DNA of 52,279 nucleotides from Actinomadura chibensis NBRC 106107 (GTDB taxonomy: Bacteria; Actinomycetota; Actinomycetes; Streptosporangiales; Streptosporangiaceae). The stretch spans positions 1 through 52,279 of the forward strand of contig NZ_BCQP01000078.1 of the NCBI RefSeq assembly GCF_001552135.1. Reading direction: 5' to 3'. The translations under genes and the position numbers were made by a program. The first letter of the stretch is position 1; the number at the start of each line of letters is the position of its first letter. The notes below the pieces were generated by a model that made no database searches, was not told the DNA's origin, and saw only the letters and a program-made list of their open reading frames with translations. Below are positions 34,343 through 44,555 of this stretch, piece after piece.

Positions 34343-35428
34343 ATGAACGGGATAGCCGCGGCCTTCAGTGCGACCGGTCTCTACTACCTCGGGTTCGCCG
34401 TCTTCAAGCTCGCGGCGGACCGGATGGCCCCGCTCCGGGGCAACCGGATCCCGCACATGGCCTGGACGATCCTCACCAACTGGATCTTCCTGGTCGCGCT
34501 CGCGTTCGTCCTCGGCGGGCTCGGCCTGCAGATCATCGCGCTCGGCGGGCTGCCGCTGTCGACCGCCGTCCCGATCTTCATGTCCGGCGCGGTCCCGCTG
34601 CTGCTGATCGCGCTCGTGTTCTTCGGCGAGCGGCTGACGGCCCGCGAGTGGCTGAGCGTGGTGCTGATCGGCGGGGCGATCCTGCTGCTCACCGCCTCGC
34701 TGAGCGGGGACGAGCCGATCCGCTCGGCGGACGCGCCGCTGTGGAAGATCGCGGTCGTGGCGGCCCCGGCGGTGCTGGTGCCGGTGCTGATCCTCGCCCT
34801 CGGCGACCACCGGCCGGACGGCCGGCACGCGCGCCCGGTGACCGGCATCGCCTACGGGCTGGGCTCGGGCTTCCCGGTCGGCACCGCGGAGCTGGCGATC
34901 AAGGGGTGGAGCGACGACCCGCACGCCACGAGCGCGGGGATCGCGGCGACCCCGTGGCCCTACCTGACGGTGGTCGCGGCCGGGATCGGGTTCGGGATCA
35001 TGGTCATGGCGTTCCAGCGCTGCCGGGTGTCGGTCGTGGCGACCGTGATGACGGTGTCCGCGAAGACGTACCTGCTGACGATGGGGACGTTCATGTACGC
35101 CGAGCCGTGGCCGCAGGACGTGGCGCACTCGGCGATGCGGCTGGGCGCGCTCGTGCTGGGCGCGGTCGCCGTCGCGCAGTTCCCCCGGCACCGCCCGATC
35201 GCGGACGAGCCGCGCGGCGAGGCGCCCGCCGACACGCGGCCCCACCGGGACCCGTTCGGCGGCGATCCCGCCGCGGACGACTGGGCCGGGCGGCCACTGC
35301 TGCCGCAGCCGCGCCGCCCGCTCGGTCAGGGGCCCTACGACCGGGCGGAGCCGCCGCGGCGCCCCGACCGGCCGCGGACTCCGACCGAGACCGGGTCGGA
35401 CGGCCGCTGGCGCGGCTTCGGCGGCTGA
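34343..35428 (+). CDS. DMT/EamA-like integral membrane protein
   Basis: 361 aa. About nine membrane helices arranged like a drug/metabolite transporter (IAAAFSATGLYYLGFAVFKLAA, WTILTNWIFLVALAFVLGGLGLQIIALG, STAVPIFMSGAVPLLLIALVFFGERLTAREWLSVVLIGGAILLL, and a second half from residue 130). The segment FFGERLTAREWLSVVLIGGAILLL is the typical EamA end-of-repeat pattern. The last 85 residues are a cytoplasmic Pro/Arg/Asp-rich tail (RRPLGQGPYDRAEPPRRPDRPRTP), probably disordered. Substrate unknown. ATG start without Shine-Dalgarno, leaderless by position of the promoter. Confidence 0.75.
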   Translation: MNGIAAAFSATGLYYLGFAVFKLAADRMAPLRGNRIPHMAWTILTNWIFLVALAFVLGGLGLQIIALGGLPLSTAVPIFMSGAVPLLLIALVFFGERLTAREWLSVVLIGGAILLLTASLSGDEPIRSADAPLWKIAVVAAPAVLVPVLILALGDHRPDGRHARPVTGIAYGLGSGFPVGTAELAIKGWSDDPHATSAGIAATPWPYLTVVAAGIGFGIMVMAFQRCRVSVVATVMTVSAKTYLLTMGTFMYAEPWPQDVAHSAMRLGALVLGAVAVAQFPRHRPIADEPRGEAPADTRPHRDPFGGDPAADDWAGRPLLPQPRRPLGQGPYDRAEPPRRPDRPRTPTETGSDGRWRGFGG

Positions 35429-35479
35429 CGGGCACCCGGCCGGGTACCCGTCAGCCTTTCGCAGGTCCTGCCCCCCGGG

Positions 35480-38032
35480 TCAGCGGCCCTTGCGGCCGTC
35501 GCCGGGGAGGCCCTTGTCGAGGCCCGCCCGGCGCAGCGCGTCGGCCATGGCGCCGCCGCCGGAGGAGCCGCCGCTCCCCTGCCCGTCGCGCCCGCGCCCG
35601 CGGCCCTGGCCGCCGCGCCCGCCCTGACCGCCGCGCGCACCGCCCTGGCCGCCGCGTCCGCCGCCGCCCTGGCCGCCGCGCTGGTTCTGGCCGCCGCCGC
35701 GGTTCTGGCGGGCGCCGCCGCCCTGCTGCCCGCCCGGCTGCCCACCTTGCTGCCCGCCCTGCTGGCCGCCCTGGCGTCCGCCGCCCCTGCGGCCGTCCTG
35801 GCGGTCGCGGCCGGGCTCGTCGTCCAGGCGGAGGGTGAGCGAGATGCGCTTGCGCTGCAGGTCGACGTCCAGCACCTTCACCCGGACGATGTCGCCCGGC
35901 TTCGCGACCTCGCGCGGGTCGGACACGAACTTGTCCGACATCGCGGAGATGTGGACGAGCCCGTCCTGGTGGACGCCGACGTCCACGAACGCGCCGAACG
36001 CGGCGACGTTGGTGACGACCCCCTCAAGGATCATGCCGGGCTCCAGGTCGGCGAGCTTGTCGACGCCCTCCTTGAACGTGGCCGTCTTGAACGCCGGACG
36101 CGGGTCGCGCCCCGGCTTCTCCAGCTCGGCGAGGATGTCGGTGACGGTCGGCAGCCCGAACGTGTCGTCCACGAAGTCGGACGGCTTGAGGGCCCGCAGC
36201 GCGGCGGAGTTGCCGATCAGCGCCTTGATGTCGGCGCCCGCCGCGTCCAGGATCCGCCGGACGACCGGGTACGCCTCCGGGTGGACGCTGGACGCGTCGA
36301 GCGGGTCGTCCCCGCCGGGGATGCGCAGGAACCCGGCGCACTGCTCGAACGCCTTCGGGCCGAGCCGCGGGACGTCCTTCAGCCCGCTCCGGCTGCGGAA
36401 CGGCCCGTTGGCGTCGCGGTGCGCGACGATGTTCTCCGCGAGCCCCTCCCCGATCCCGGACACGCGGGTGAGCAGCGGCGCGGACGCGGTGTTGACGTCC
36501 ACCCCGACGGCGTTCACGCAGTCCTCGACGACGGCGTCGAGGGAGCGCGACAGCTTCACCTCGGAGACGTCGTGCTGGTACTGCCCGACCCCGATCGACT
36601 TCGGGTCGATCTTGACGAGCTCGGCGAGCGGGTCCTGGAGGCGGCGGGCGATGGAGACGGCGCCGCGCAGCGACACGTCCATGCCGGGCAGCTCGCGGCC
36701 CGCGTACTCCGACGCCGAGTACACCGACGCGCCCGCCTCCGACACCATGATCTTGGTGAGCTTGAGGTCGGGGTGCCGGGCGATCAGGTCGGCGGCGAGC
36801 TTGTCGGTCTCCCTGGACGCGGTGCCGTTGCCGATGGAGACGAGGTCGACGTTGTGCTCGCGGGCGAGCCGGGCGAGCGTCTCGATCGACTCGTCCCACT
36901 TCCTGCGCGGCTCGTGCGGGTAGATGGTGTCGGTGGCGACGACCTTGCCGGTGGCGTCCACGACGGCGACCTTCACGCCGGTGCGCAGGCCCGGGTCGAG
37001 CCCCATGGTGGAGCGGGTCCCGGCGGGCGCGGCGAGCAGCAGGTCGCGCAGGTTGGCGGCGAAGACGCGGACGGCCTCGTCCTCGGCCTCCTGGCGGAGC
37101 CGGGCGCGCAGGTCGATGCCGAGGTGGACGAGGATCCGGGTCCGCCACGCCCAGCGGACGGCGTCGTTCAGCCACCTGTCGGCCGGGCGCCCCTGGTCGG
37201 TGATCTCGAACCGGCGCGCGATCTCGGCCTCGTAGGAGCTGCGGGCGGCCGGGGCGTCGTCCGGCTCCTCCTCCGGCTCCAGGTCGAGGTCGAGCACCTC
37301 TTCCTTCTCGCCGCGGAACAGCGCGAGGACGCGGTGCGAGGGCAGTTTCGCGAACGGCTCGGCGAACTCGAAGTAGTCGGCGAACTTCGCGCCCGCCTCC
37401 TCCTTGCCCTCGCGGACGCGGGAGACCATCCGGCCCCGGTTCCACATGCGCTCGCGCAGCGCGCCGATGAGGTCGGCGTCCTCGGCGAAGCGCTCGACGA
37501 GGATGGCGCGGGCGCCCTCCAGCGCGGCGGCCGCGTCGGCGACGCCCTTGTCGGCGTCCACGTAGCCCGCGGCGGCCGCCTCCGGGTCGTTGGACGGGTC
37601 GGCGAGCAGCAGGTCGGCGAGCGGTTCGAGCCCCGCCTCGCGGGCGATCTGCGCCTTGGTGCGGCGCTTCGGCTTGTACGGGAGGTAGATGTCCTCCAGC
37701 CGGGCCTTGGAGTCGGCCGCCATGATCTGGGCCTTGAGCTCGTCGGTGAGCTTGCCCTGCGACTCGATCGACTCCAGGATCGCGCCGCGCCGCTCGTCCA
37801 GCTCGCGCAGGTAGCGCAGCCGCTCCTCCAGCGCGCGGAGCTGCGCGTCGTCGAGCGCCCCCGTCGCCTCCTTGCGGTAGCGGGCGATGAACGGGACGGT
37901 CGCCCCGCCGTCGAGCAGGTCCACCGCGACCCGCACCTGGCCCTCGCGGACGCCGATCTCCTCGGCGATCCGCTGGGTGACGGGCCGCGGGCCCTCGTGT
38001 CCGGTGGACGTCTGGCTGATGGTCGCTGTCAC
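35480..38032 (-). CDS. tex: Tex family RNA-binding transcription accessory protein
   Basis: 850 aa from GTG 38030-38032 (VTATISQTSTGHEGPRPVTQRIAEEIGV). Domain order: Tex_N helical region (1-200; VPFIARYRKEATGALDDAQLRALEERL, EDIYLPYKPKRRTKAQIAREAGLEPLAD), YqgF-like nuclease fold (about 340-460; TMGLDPGLRTGVKVAVVDATGKVV), HhH helices (about 490-600; VDVNTASAPLLTRVSGIG), S1 RNA-binding domain (about 660-735; GMILEGVVTNVAAFGAFVDVGVHQDGLVHIS). The last 110 residues are an unusual Gly/Gln/Arg tail (QQGGQQGGQPGGQQGGG, GGRGGQGRGRGRDG) like RGG-box RNA-binding regions. No strong Shine-Dalgarno. Divergent from the second histidine kinase. Confidence 0.93.
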   Translation of the reverse strand: MTATISQTSTGHEGPRPVTQRIAEEIGVREGQVRVAVDLLDGGATVPFIARYRKEATGALDDAQLRALEERLRYLRELDERRGAILESIESQGKLTDELKAQIMAADSKARLEDIYLPYKPKRRTKAQIAREAGLEPLADLLLADPSNDPEAAAAGYVDADKGVADAAAALEGARAILVERFAEDADLIGALRERMWNRGRMVSRVREGKEEAGAKFADYFEFAEPFAKLPSHRVLALFRGEKEEVLDLDLEPEEEPDDAPAARSSYEAEIARRFEITDQGRPADRWLNDAVRWAWRTRILVHLGIDLRARLRQEAEDEAVRVFAANLRDLLLAAPAGTRSTMGLDPGLRTGVKVAVVDATGKVVATDTIYPHEPRRKWDESIETLARLAREHNVDLVSIGNGTASRETDKLAADLIARHPDLKLTKIMVSEAGASVYSASEYAGRELPGMDVSLRGAVSIARRLQDPLAELVKIDPKSIGVGQYQHDVSEVKLSRSLDAVVEDCVNAVGVDVNTASAPLLTRVSGIGEGLAENIVAHRDANGPFRSRSGLKDVPRLGPKAFEQCAGFLRIPGGDDPLDASSVHPEAYPVVRRILDAAGADIKALIGNSAALRALKPSDFVDDTFGLPTVTDILAELEKPGRDPRPAFKTATFKEGVDKLADLEPGMILEGVVTNVAAFGAFVDVGVHQDGLVHISAMSDKFVSDPREVAKPGDIVRVKVLDVDLQRKRISLTLRLDDEPGRDRQDGRRGGGRQGGQQGGQQGGQPGGQQGGGARQNRGGGQNQRGGQGGGGRGGQGGARGGQGGRGGQGRGRGRDGQGSGGSSGGGAMADALRRAGLDKGLPGDGRKGR

Positions 38033-38283
38033 AGCTTGGTTCGCTTTCTCCCCTGGATGTCGCCGTTGCATTGTCCAGGGAACCGGGCCCGTTGTCTCGT
38101 CGACCGCCGGGTCGGCCGCCTTCCCGCCTGCCCGTGACCGAGTGATCACGCACGGGGGCGGGGTAGGGGTAACTCCCCCTGGGGGTGCCGGCGAATGGGG
38201 GCTTAGCACCACCGATCCCTGGACGGCCACCGAACACAATGATGGGGTCGGAACGCCAGGGAACGCACCCCATGGAGGAACAC

Positions 38284-39579
38284 GTGAGCGACAGCGAGCG
38301 CCTCGCCGAGCGGCTCGGAGGGTACGCGCGGCGTGCCTTCGCCGGCTTCGTCCGGGGCGTGATCCAGATCGTCCTGGCGTTCACGGTGAACCTGCCGCTG
38401 TTCATCCTCGCCGTGCTGTCGATCGCCTTCATCCCGCTGGGCGTGGGGGTGCTGCTGGCGCCGGCCGTGTTCGGCGCGATCAGGTCGATCGCCAACCAGC
38501 AGCGGGTGTGGGCGGACGAGTGGTACGGGGTGCGGATCGCCGTCCCGTACCGGGCCGAGCCCGCCGGGGGCCTCGGCCCGTTCGGGCGGCTCCGGTGGCT
38601 GCTCACCGACCCGGCGACCTGGCGCGACCTGCTGTGGTCGTTCCTGAACGTGCCGGTCGCGCTCGTCCTCGGGATCCTCGGCGGCGGGCTCGCCCTGTAC
38701 GGCCTTGAGGGCGTGTTCGTCGCGCCGTGGCTGTCGTACGTCACCGCCTACGGGTGGGGCCCGTTCTGGCCGCTGGAGGACTACGGCGTGGTCGGCGTCG
38801 CGGGGTCGGCCGTGCTGGGCGCCGGGCTGATCGCGGTGTCGGTCCCGGTGGGGCCGATGTTCTTGAAGGCGCACGCGCTGTTCTGCCAGGCGCTGCTATC
38901 CCCCACGCGCGCCGCGCTGACCGAGCGGGTGCGGCGGTTGACCGAGACGCGGTCGGAGACCGTGGACGCGTCCGCCGCCGAGCTGCGCCGCATCGAGCGC
39001 GACCTGCACGACGGCGCGCAGGCCCGGCTCGTCGCGCTGAGCATGAACATCGGGCTGGCCGAGGAGATGATGAAGCACGACCCGGAGACCGCGCAGCAGC
39101 TCCTCGCCGAGGCGCGCGCGGCGAGCGGGACGGCGCTGACCGAGCTGCGCGACCTCGTCCGCGGCATCCACCCGCCGGTGCTGGCCGAGCGGGGCCTCGA
39201 CGGGGCCGTCCGGGCGCTGGCGCTCGGCCTGCCGCTGCCCGTGGACGTCCGGGTCGACCTGCCGGGACGCGCCGACGCCCCGGTCGAGTCGGCGGCCTAC
39301 TTCGCGGTCGCGGAGATGCTCGCGAACGTCGTCAAGCACTCCGGCGCCGCGCGCGCCTGGGTCCAGATCGAGCACACCGGCGACCGCCTCCTCATGATCG
39401 TCGGGGACGACGGGACGGGCGGCGCCGACCCCGCGCGCGGGTCCGGTATGCGCGGGATCGAGCGCAGGCTGGCCGCCTTCGATGGCACGATGGCCGTGAC
39501 GAGCCCGTCCGGCGGGCCGACCGTCGTGACCATGGAGCTGCCGTGCGCGTTGTCATCGCCGAAGATCTCGCCCTCCTGA
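38284..39579 (+). CDS. Sensor histidine kinase with an N-terminal membrane sensor domain
   Basis: 431 aa from GTG 38284, with GGAGG 5 nt upstream. Four to six membrane helices in the first 215 residues form a domain of the Sensor (PF13796) type found in actinobacterial kinases (VIQIVLAFTVNLPLFILAVLSIAFIPLGVGVLL, PYRAEP, TDPATWRDLLWSFLNVPVALVLGILGGGLALYG). HisKA_3 with His242 (RIERDLHDGAQARLVALSMNIGLAEEM), ATPase domain with AEMLANVVKHSGA, VGDDGTGGA and GSGMRGIERRLAAFDGTMAV. The end overlaps the response-regulator start by 37 bp, showing tight coupling. Confidence 0.92.
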   Translation: MSDSERLAERLGGYARRAFAGFVRGVIQIVLAFTVNLPLFILAVLSIAFIPLGVGVLLAPAVFGAIRSIANQQRVWADEWYGVRIAVPYRAEPAGGLGPFGRLRWLLTDPATWRDLLWSFLNVPVALVLGILGGGLALYGLEGVFVAPWLSYVTAYGWGPFWPLEDYGVVGVAGSAVLGAGLIAVSVPVGPMFLKAHALFCQALLSPTRAALTERVRRLTETRSETVDASAAELRRIERDLHDGAQARLVALSMNIGLAEEMMKHDPETAQQLLAEARAASGTALTELRDLVRGIHPPVLAERGLDGAVRALALGLPLPVDVRVDLPGRADAPVESAAYFAVAEMLANVVKHSGAARAWVQIEHTGDRLLMIVGDDGTGGADPARGSGMRGIERRLAAFDGTMAVTSPSGGPTVVTMELPCALSSPKISPS

Positions 39580-40187
39580 GGGACGGGCTGATCCGCCTGC
39601 TCGGCGCCTTCGGCTTCGACGTGGTCGAGGCCGTGGACAACGGCCCCTCCCTGCTGCGGGCGCTCACCACGCACCGTCCGGACGTGGCGGTCGTGGACGT
39701 CCGCCTCCCGCCGACGTTCACCGACGAGGGCCTCAAGGCCGCGCTCGCGGCCCGCAAGGAGATCCCCGGACTGCCGGTGCTGGTGCTGTCGCAGCACGTG
39801 GAGCAGCTCTACGCGCGGGAGCTGCTGTCCGACAGCGGCGGCGGCATCGGCTACCTGCTGAAGGACCGCGTGTCCGACGTCAAGGTCTTCGTGGAGGCGG
39901 TGCGCCGGGTCGCCGACGGCGGCACCGCCCTCGACCCGGACGTCGTGTCCCAGCTCCTCACCCGGCACGCCCGCGAGGAGCCGCTGCAGCAGCTCACCCC
40001 CCGCGAGCGCGAGGTCCTCGGCCTGATGGCGGAGGGACGGTCCAACGCGGCGATCGCGGCGAAGCTGTTCGTCACCGAGAAGGCGATCAGCAAGCACACG
40101 AACAACATCTTCGGCAAGCTCGGGCTGCCGCAGTCCGAGGACGACAACCGCCGCGTCCTCGCCGTCCTCGCCTATCTGGGCGCCTGA
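39543..40187 (+). CDS. LuxR-type response regulator
   Basis: 214 aa from GTG 39543, with GGAG 5 nt upstream, inside the 3' end of the kinase gene. Receiver: Glu7-Asp8 acidic pair, phospho-acceptor Asp52 (VAVVDVRLPPTFTDEG), Ser in VLVLSQHVEQ, Lys in YLLKDR. LuxR HTH about 148-205: LTPREREVLGLMAEGRSNAAIAAKLFVTEKAISKHTNNIFGKLGL. Works with the upstream kinase; target unknown. Converges on the cupin gene with 19 nt between the stop codons. Confidence 0.94.
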   Translation: MRVVIAEDLALLRDGLIRLLGAFGFDVVEAVDNGPSLLRALTTHRPDVAVVDVRLPPTFTDEGLKAALAARKEIPGLPVLVLSQHVEQLYARELLSDSGGGIGYLLKDRVSDVKVFVEAVRRVADGGTALDPDVVSQLLTRHAREEPLQQLTPREREVLGLMAEGRSNAAIAAKLFVTEKAISKHTNNIFGKLGLPQSEDDNRRVLAVLAYLGA

Positions 40188-40206
40188 GCCGCCGGGCCCG
40201 GCCGTG

Positions 40207-40626
40207 TCAGCGAGCCCACGGCGGGACGAGCCGCTCGGCGCCCTGCGGGGCGATGGCGCAGCGCGTCTCGTCCACGAGCTCCTCCGGGTCGTAGGCGAGG
40301 CATCCGGCGTGGGCGGCGACCACGGCGGTGAACCCGGCGTCCGGCCGGGTGGTCATCTGGCGCGGCACGTCGGCGGGCAGGACGACCGTGTCGCCGGGGC
40401 CCGCCTCCAGCGTGCGGCCGTCCAGGTCGATGGACGCGGTTCCGGTGAGGAACGTCCAGACCTGCTCGGTGTCGAAGGCGTGCAGCGGCCCCGTCCGGCC
40501 GGGCGCGAAGTCGACGCGCCAGACGGCGATGCCCTCGGTGCCGCCCTGGGTGGGCGTGGCGAACGTCGTCATCGTTCCGTTGGGCGTCTCGGTGCGGCGG
40601 CTCTCGGCGGCGCGGATGAGCGTCAT
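40207..40626 (-). CDS. Cupin-domain protein
   Basis: 139 aa, single small cupin barrel: GRTGPLHAFDTEQVWTFLTGTASIDLDGRTLEAGPGDTVVLPADVPRQM. One expected metal-ligand histidine is present (PLHAFDTEQ), while the second cupin motif ends VPRQM where many have a further His, so metal binding may be altered. Function unknown; such proteins often act in sensing or detoxification. A strong promoter lies in the 61-bp space shared with the divergent marR gene, and is covered by the putative MarR operators, so this gene is the likely target of that repressor. Confidence 0.82.
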   Translation of the reverse strand: MTLIRAAESRRTETPNGTMTTFATPTQGGTEGIAVWRVDFAPGRTGPLHAFDTEQVWTFLTGTASIDLDGRTLEAGPGDTVVLPADVPRQMTTRPDAGFTAVVAAHAGCLAYDPEELVDETRCAIAPQGAERLVPPWAR

Positions 40627-40643
40627 GGTCCCCGATCCCCTAA

Positions 40644-40683
40644 ATTAGACAATGTGGTTGTCCATATAGTCAACGAGGTTGTC
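40644..40683 (-). promoter_or_regulatory. Cupin promoter covered by two MarR-type dyads
   Basis: On the minus strand TTGACT (40668-40673), 18 nt, TCTAAT (40644-40649). Dyad 1, GACAA-TGTGG-TTGTC (40648-40662), overlaps the -10. Dyad 2, GTCAAC-GAG-GTTGTC (40669-40683, one mismatch), overlaps the -35 and the marR Shine-Dalgarno. Their centres are 21 bp apart, two helical turns, so two dimers would bind one face. TATAGT (40665-40670) could serve marR on the plus strand. Confidence 0.6.
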
Positions 40684-40687
40684 TTTT

Positions 40688-41182
40688 ATGTCAAGCGAGC
40701 GTGATCCCGCCGAGCCCGAAGACGCGCCCGGGTACGAGCTGCCGCTGCGCCTCTTCCTGGCCTTCCGCGGGATCGTCGACGAGCTGAACGCCGAGCTGGC
40801 CCGGCAGGGGCACCCCGACCTGCGTCCCATGCACGGCTTCGTCTTCCAGGCCATCGGCCCGCACGGCACGACCGCGGTCGAGCTCGGCCGCAGGCTCGGC
40901 GTGTCCAAGCAGGCGGCGGGCAAGATGATCGAGTCGCTGGAGCGGGCCGGGTACGTCGAGCGCGGCGCCGACCCGGCGGACGCGCGGCGTAAGATCGTCC
41001 GGCTGACCGCGCGCGGGACCGACTCGCTCGACCGCGCCGCGCTGATCTTCGAGCGGATCCGGGACGACTGGGTCCGCCGGCTCGGCGCGGGCCGCGTCCG
41101 GGCGCTGGAGCACGATCTTCGGCAGGTCACGCCCGCCGATCCGTGGCGGCTCGACGTCCCGGGTTGGTTCGGCGCGGGCTGA
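40688..41182 (+). CDS. MarR family transcriptional regulator
   Basis: 164 aa from ATG 40688 with GAGG 9 nt upstream; TTG 40679 is an alternative three codons earlier. Winged helix-turn-helix of the MarR type: PMHGFVFQAIGPHGTTAVELGRRLGVSKQAAGKMIESLERAGYVERGADPADARRKIVRLTARGTDSLDRAALIFE. The recognition helix (VSKQAAGKMIESLE) and wing (DPADARRKIVRLT) are complete. It probably represses itself and the divergent cupin gene through the TTGTC dyads in the shared promoter. Ligand unknown. Confidence 0.93.
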   Translation: MSSERDPAEPEDAPGYELPLRLFLAFRGIVDELNAELARQGHPDLRPMHGFVFQAIGPHGTTAVELGRRLGVSKQAAGKMIESLERAGYVERGADPADARRKIVRLTARGTDSLDRAALIFERIRDDWVRRLGAGRVRALEHDLRQVTPADPWRLDVPGWFGAG

Positions 41183-41268
41183 GATTTCTTTGCGAGGTTA
41201 CGACCCATATGTGCCCAGGCAGCCGCTTAGACCACCCCGCGCGGGGCGAGCACGGCGCGCGCAGGGCC

Positions 41269-41327
41269 TTGAACGCACCGTTCCACCCGGTTACCATCCA
41301 CCCAATTCTTAGGAAAGTTTCCTAAGA
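41269..41327 (+). promoter_or_regulatory. Chitinase promoter with a palindrome in the initial transcribed region
   Basis: TTGAAC (41269-41274), 17 nt, TACCAT (41292-41297); start expected near 41304. Directly after lies a perfect palindrome with 10-bp arms, TCTTAGGAAA (41307-41316) and TTTCCTAAGA (41318-41327), around one G. It could be a roadblock operator or a 5'-terminal RNA hairpin. I recall similar TTAGGAAA/TTTCCTAA palindromes before secreted glycanase genes in actinomycetes. Confidence 0.6.
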
Positions 41328-41377
41328 GTTGCTGGGAGATTCCTGTTTGTTTCGGGGGCCGGACCGAACGGAGAATC

Positions 41378-43225
<1,848 letters not shown>

Positions 43226-43304
43226 GCCGCGTCCGTCACGAGCGGTCTCGGCTGAGCTGTTCGCAGAGGGGGTCCTCCCAGCCCCTTCAGTGCAGCCGAG
43301 ACAT

Positions 43305-43341
43305 CGGGCCCCTGACCAACCGGACGCCGGTCAGGGGCCCG
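43305..43341 (+). terminator. Chitinase terminator
   Basis: 13-bp perfect arms (43305-43317 and 43329-43341) with an 11-nt loop, followed by CCCCTTTT: a classical rho-independent terminator. The gap before it contains a near-copy of the chitinase 3' end (GGTCTCGGCT at about 43215 and 43241). Confidence 0.85.
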
Positions 43342-43431
43342 CCCCTTTTCCGTCACCCCGCGTCCTCGCCCGCGCCGCCCATCCGCCGGCCGGTGGGAGC
43401 GGCGCCCGCACCTGTTCGGCGCCGCGTGCGG

Positions 43432-44010
43432 TCAGTCCGTCTGCAGGACGGCCTGGATCTCCAGGACGATCTGGACCTTGTCGCTCAGCGCCAGCCCGCC
43501 GCCCGGGATGGTCGTCCCCTCCCCCACGCCGAACTCAAGCCTGCTGATCTCGCCGGTCGCCGTGAACCCGGCGCGGGCGCCCTTGAACGGGTCGTCCTGC
43601 CGGAACGGGTCGGGGCCGAACCCCTCGGCCACCAGGTCCAGCGGGACCTCCCTGGTCAGCCCGCGCAGGGTCAGCTCGCCGTCGAGGACGAAGCCGTCCC
43701 CGCCGGGACGGAGCCCGGTCGAGCGGTAGGACATGGTCGGAAACCTCTCCACGTCCAGGAAGTCCGCTGACCTGACGTGCTCGTCGCGCTGGGCGTTGCC
43801 GGTGTCGACCGAGGTCAGGTCGATGGTCGCGGCGACGGACGAGTCGAGCGGGTCGGCGCCGGTGGTGATCGTCCCCTCGAACGTCCCGAACCGGCCGCGC
43901 ACCTTGCTGACCATCATGTGCCGGATCGTGAAGCCGACGCCGGAGTGGGCGGGGTCGATCGTCCACGTGCCGGCGACGTAGCCGGGGACCTCGACAAGCT
44001 CGGCGGTCAT
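43432..44010 (-). CDS. YceI family protein
   Basis: 192 aa from ATG 44008-44010 with AGGAGA 5 nt upstream. YceI fold: YVAGTWTIDPAHSGVGFTIRHMMVSKVRGRFGTFEGTI, then SVAATIDLTSVDTGNAQRDEHVRSADFLDVERFPTMSYRSTGL, all characteristic. YceI proteins bind polyisoprenoid or amphiphilic ligands. No signal peptide is visible, so this one appears cytoplasmic, as do many actinobacterial members. Divergent from an HxlR regulator that probably controls it. Confidence 0.93.
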   Translation of the reverse strand: MTAELVEVPGYVAGTWTIDPAHSGVGFTIRHMMVSKVRGRFGTFEGTITTGADPLDSSVAATIDLTSVDTGNAQRDEHVRSADFLDVERFPTMSYRSTGLRPGGDGFVLDGELTLRGLTREVPLDLVAEGFGPDPFRQDDPFKGARAGFTATGEISRLEFGVGEGTTIPGGGLALSDKVQIVLEIQAVLQTD

Positions 44011-44039
44011 CGTGTCTCCTAAGGTTATGAAAGGTAAGG

Positions 44040-44058
44040 CGGTTCCGATCAGGAACCG
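44040..44058. promoter_or_regulatory. Dyad between yceI and the HxlR gene
   Basis: CGGTTCC-GATCA-GGAACCG (44040-44058) is a perfect 7-bp-armed dyad 30 bp before the YceI start and 84 bp before the HxlR-type regulator. It is a natural candidate for the regulator's operator; no promoter hexamers are clear. Confidence 0.4.
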
Positions 44059-44142
44059 TGGAACGCGCCTCCATGGTGCGGACGCGCCCGGCCCCGGCAC
44101 AAGAAGGCACTTTTTCCTGCCCTGGTCACCTGGAGAGAACCA

Positions 44143-44508
44143 ATGGAGTACACGGCGGAACGCTGCCGCGCCCGCGAGACCCTCGACCGGGTCGGCGACA
44201 AATGGTCGCTGCAGGTCATCGCGCTGCTCGGCGAGCGCACCAAGCGGTTCACCGAACTCAAGCGCGAAATCGACGGGATAAGCCAGCGGATGCTCACCGT
44301 CACGCTGCGCGGATTGGAGCGCGACGGCATCGTCACGCGCAAGGTCTATCCGGTGATGCCGCCGCGCGTGGAGTATTCGCTGACCGAGATGGGCGCGACG
44401 CTGATGGACGCGGCCAACACCCTCGTCTGCTGGGCCGAAAGCCACCTGGAGGAGATCGACGCCGCCCGCGCCGCCTACGACGCGCGCAACGCCGGTCCGG
44501 AGGCGTGA
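44143..44508 (+). CDS. HxlR family transcriptional regulator
   Basis: 121 aa from ATG 44143 with GGAGA 6 nt upstream. HxlR-type winged helix: CRARETLDRVGDKWSLQVIALLGERTKRFTELKREIDGISQRMLTVTLRGLERDGIVTRKVYPVMPPRVEYSLTEMGATLMD. Cys8 lies at the position of the conserved cysteine that senses electrophiles or oxidants in HypR and QorR; a second cysteine is near residue 106. Redox sensing is therefore possible but not shown. Divergent from yceI. Confidence 0.92.
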   Translation: MEYTAERCRARETLDRVGDKWSLQVIALLGERTKRFTELKREIDGISQRMLTVTLRGLERDGIVTRKVYPVMPPRVEYSLTEMGATLMDAANTLVCWAESHLEEIDAARAAYDARNAGPEA

Positions 44509-44555
44509 CGGCGACGCGGGCACGGAATGAACGTGCCGCCGCGGTGCGCGTCGCG

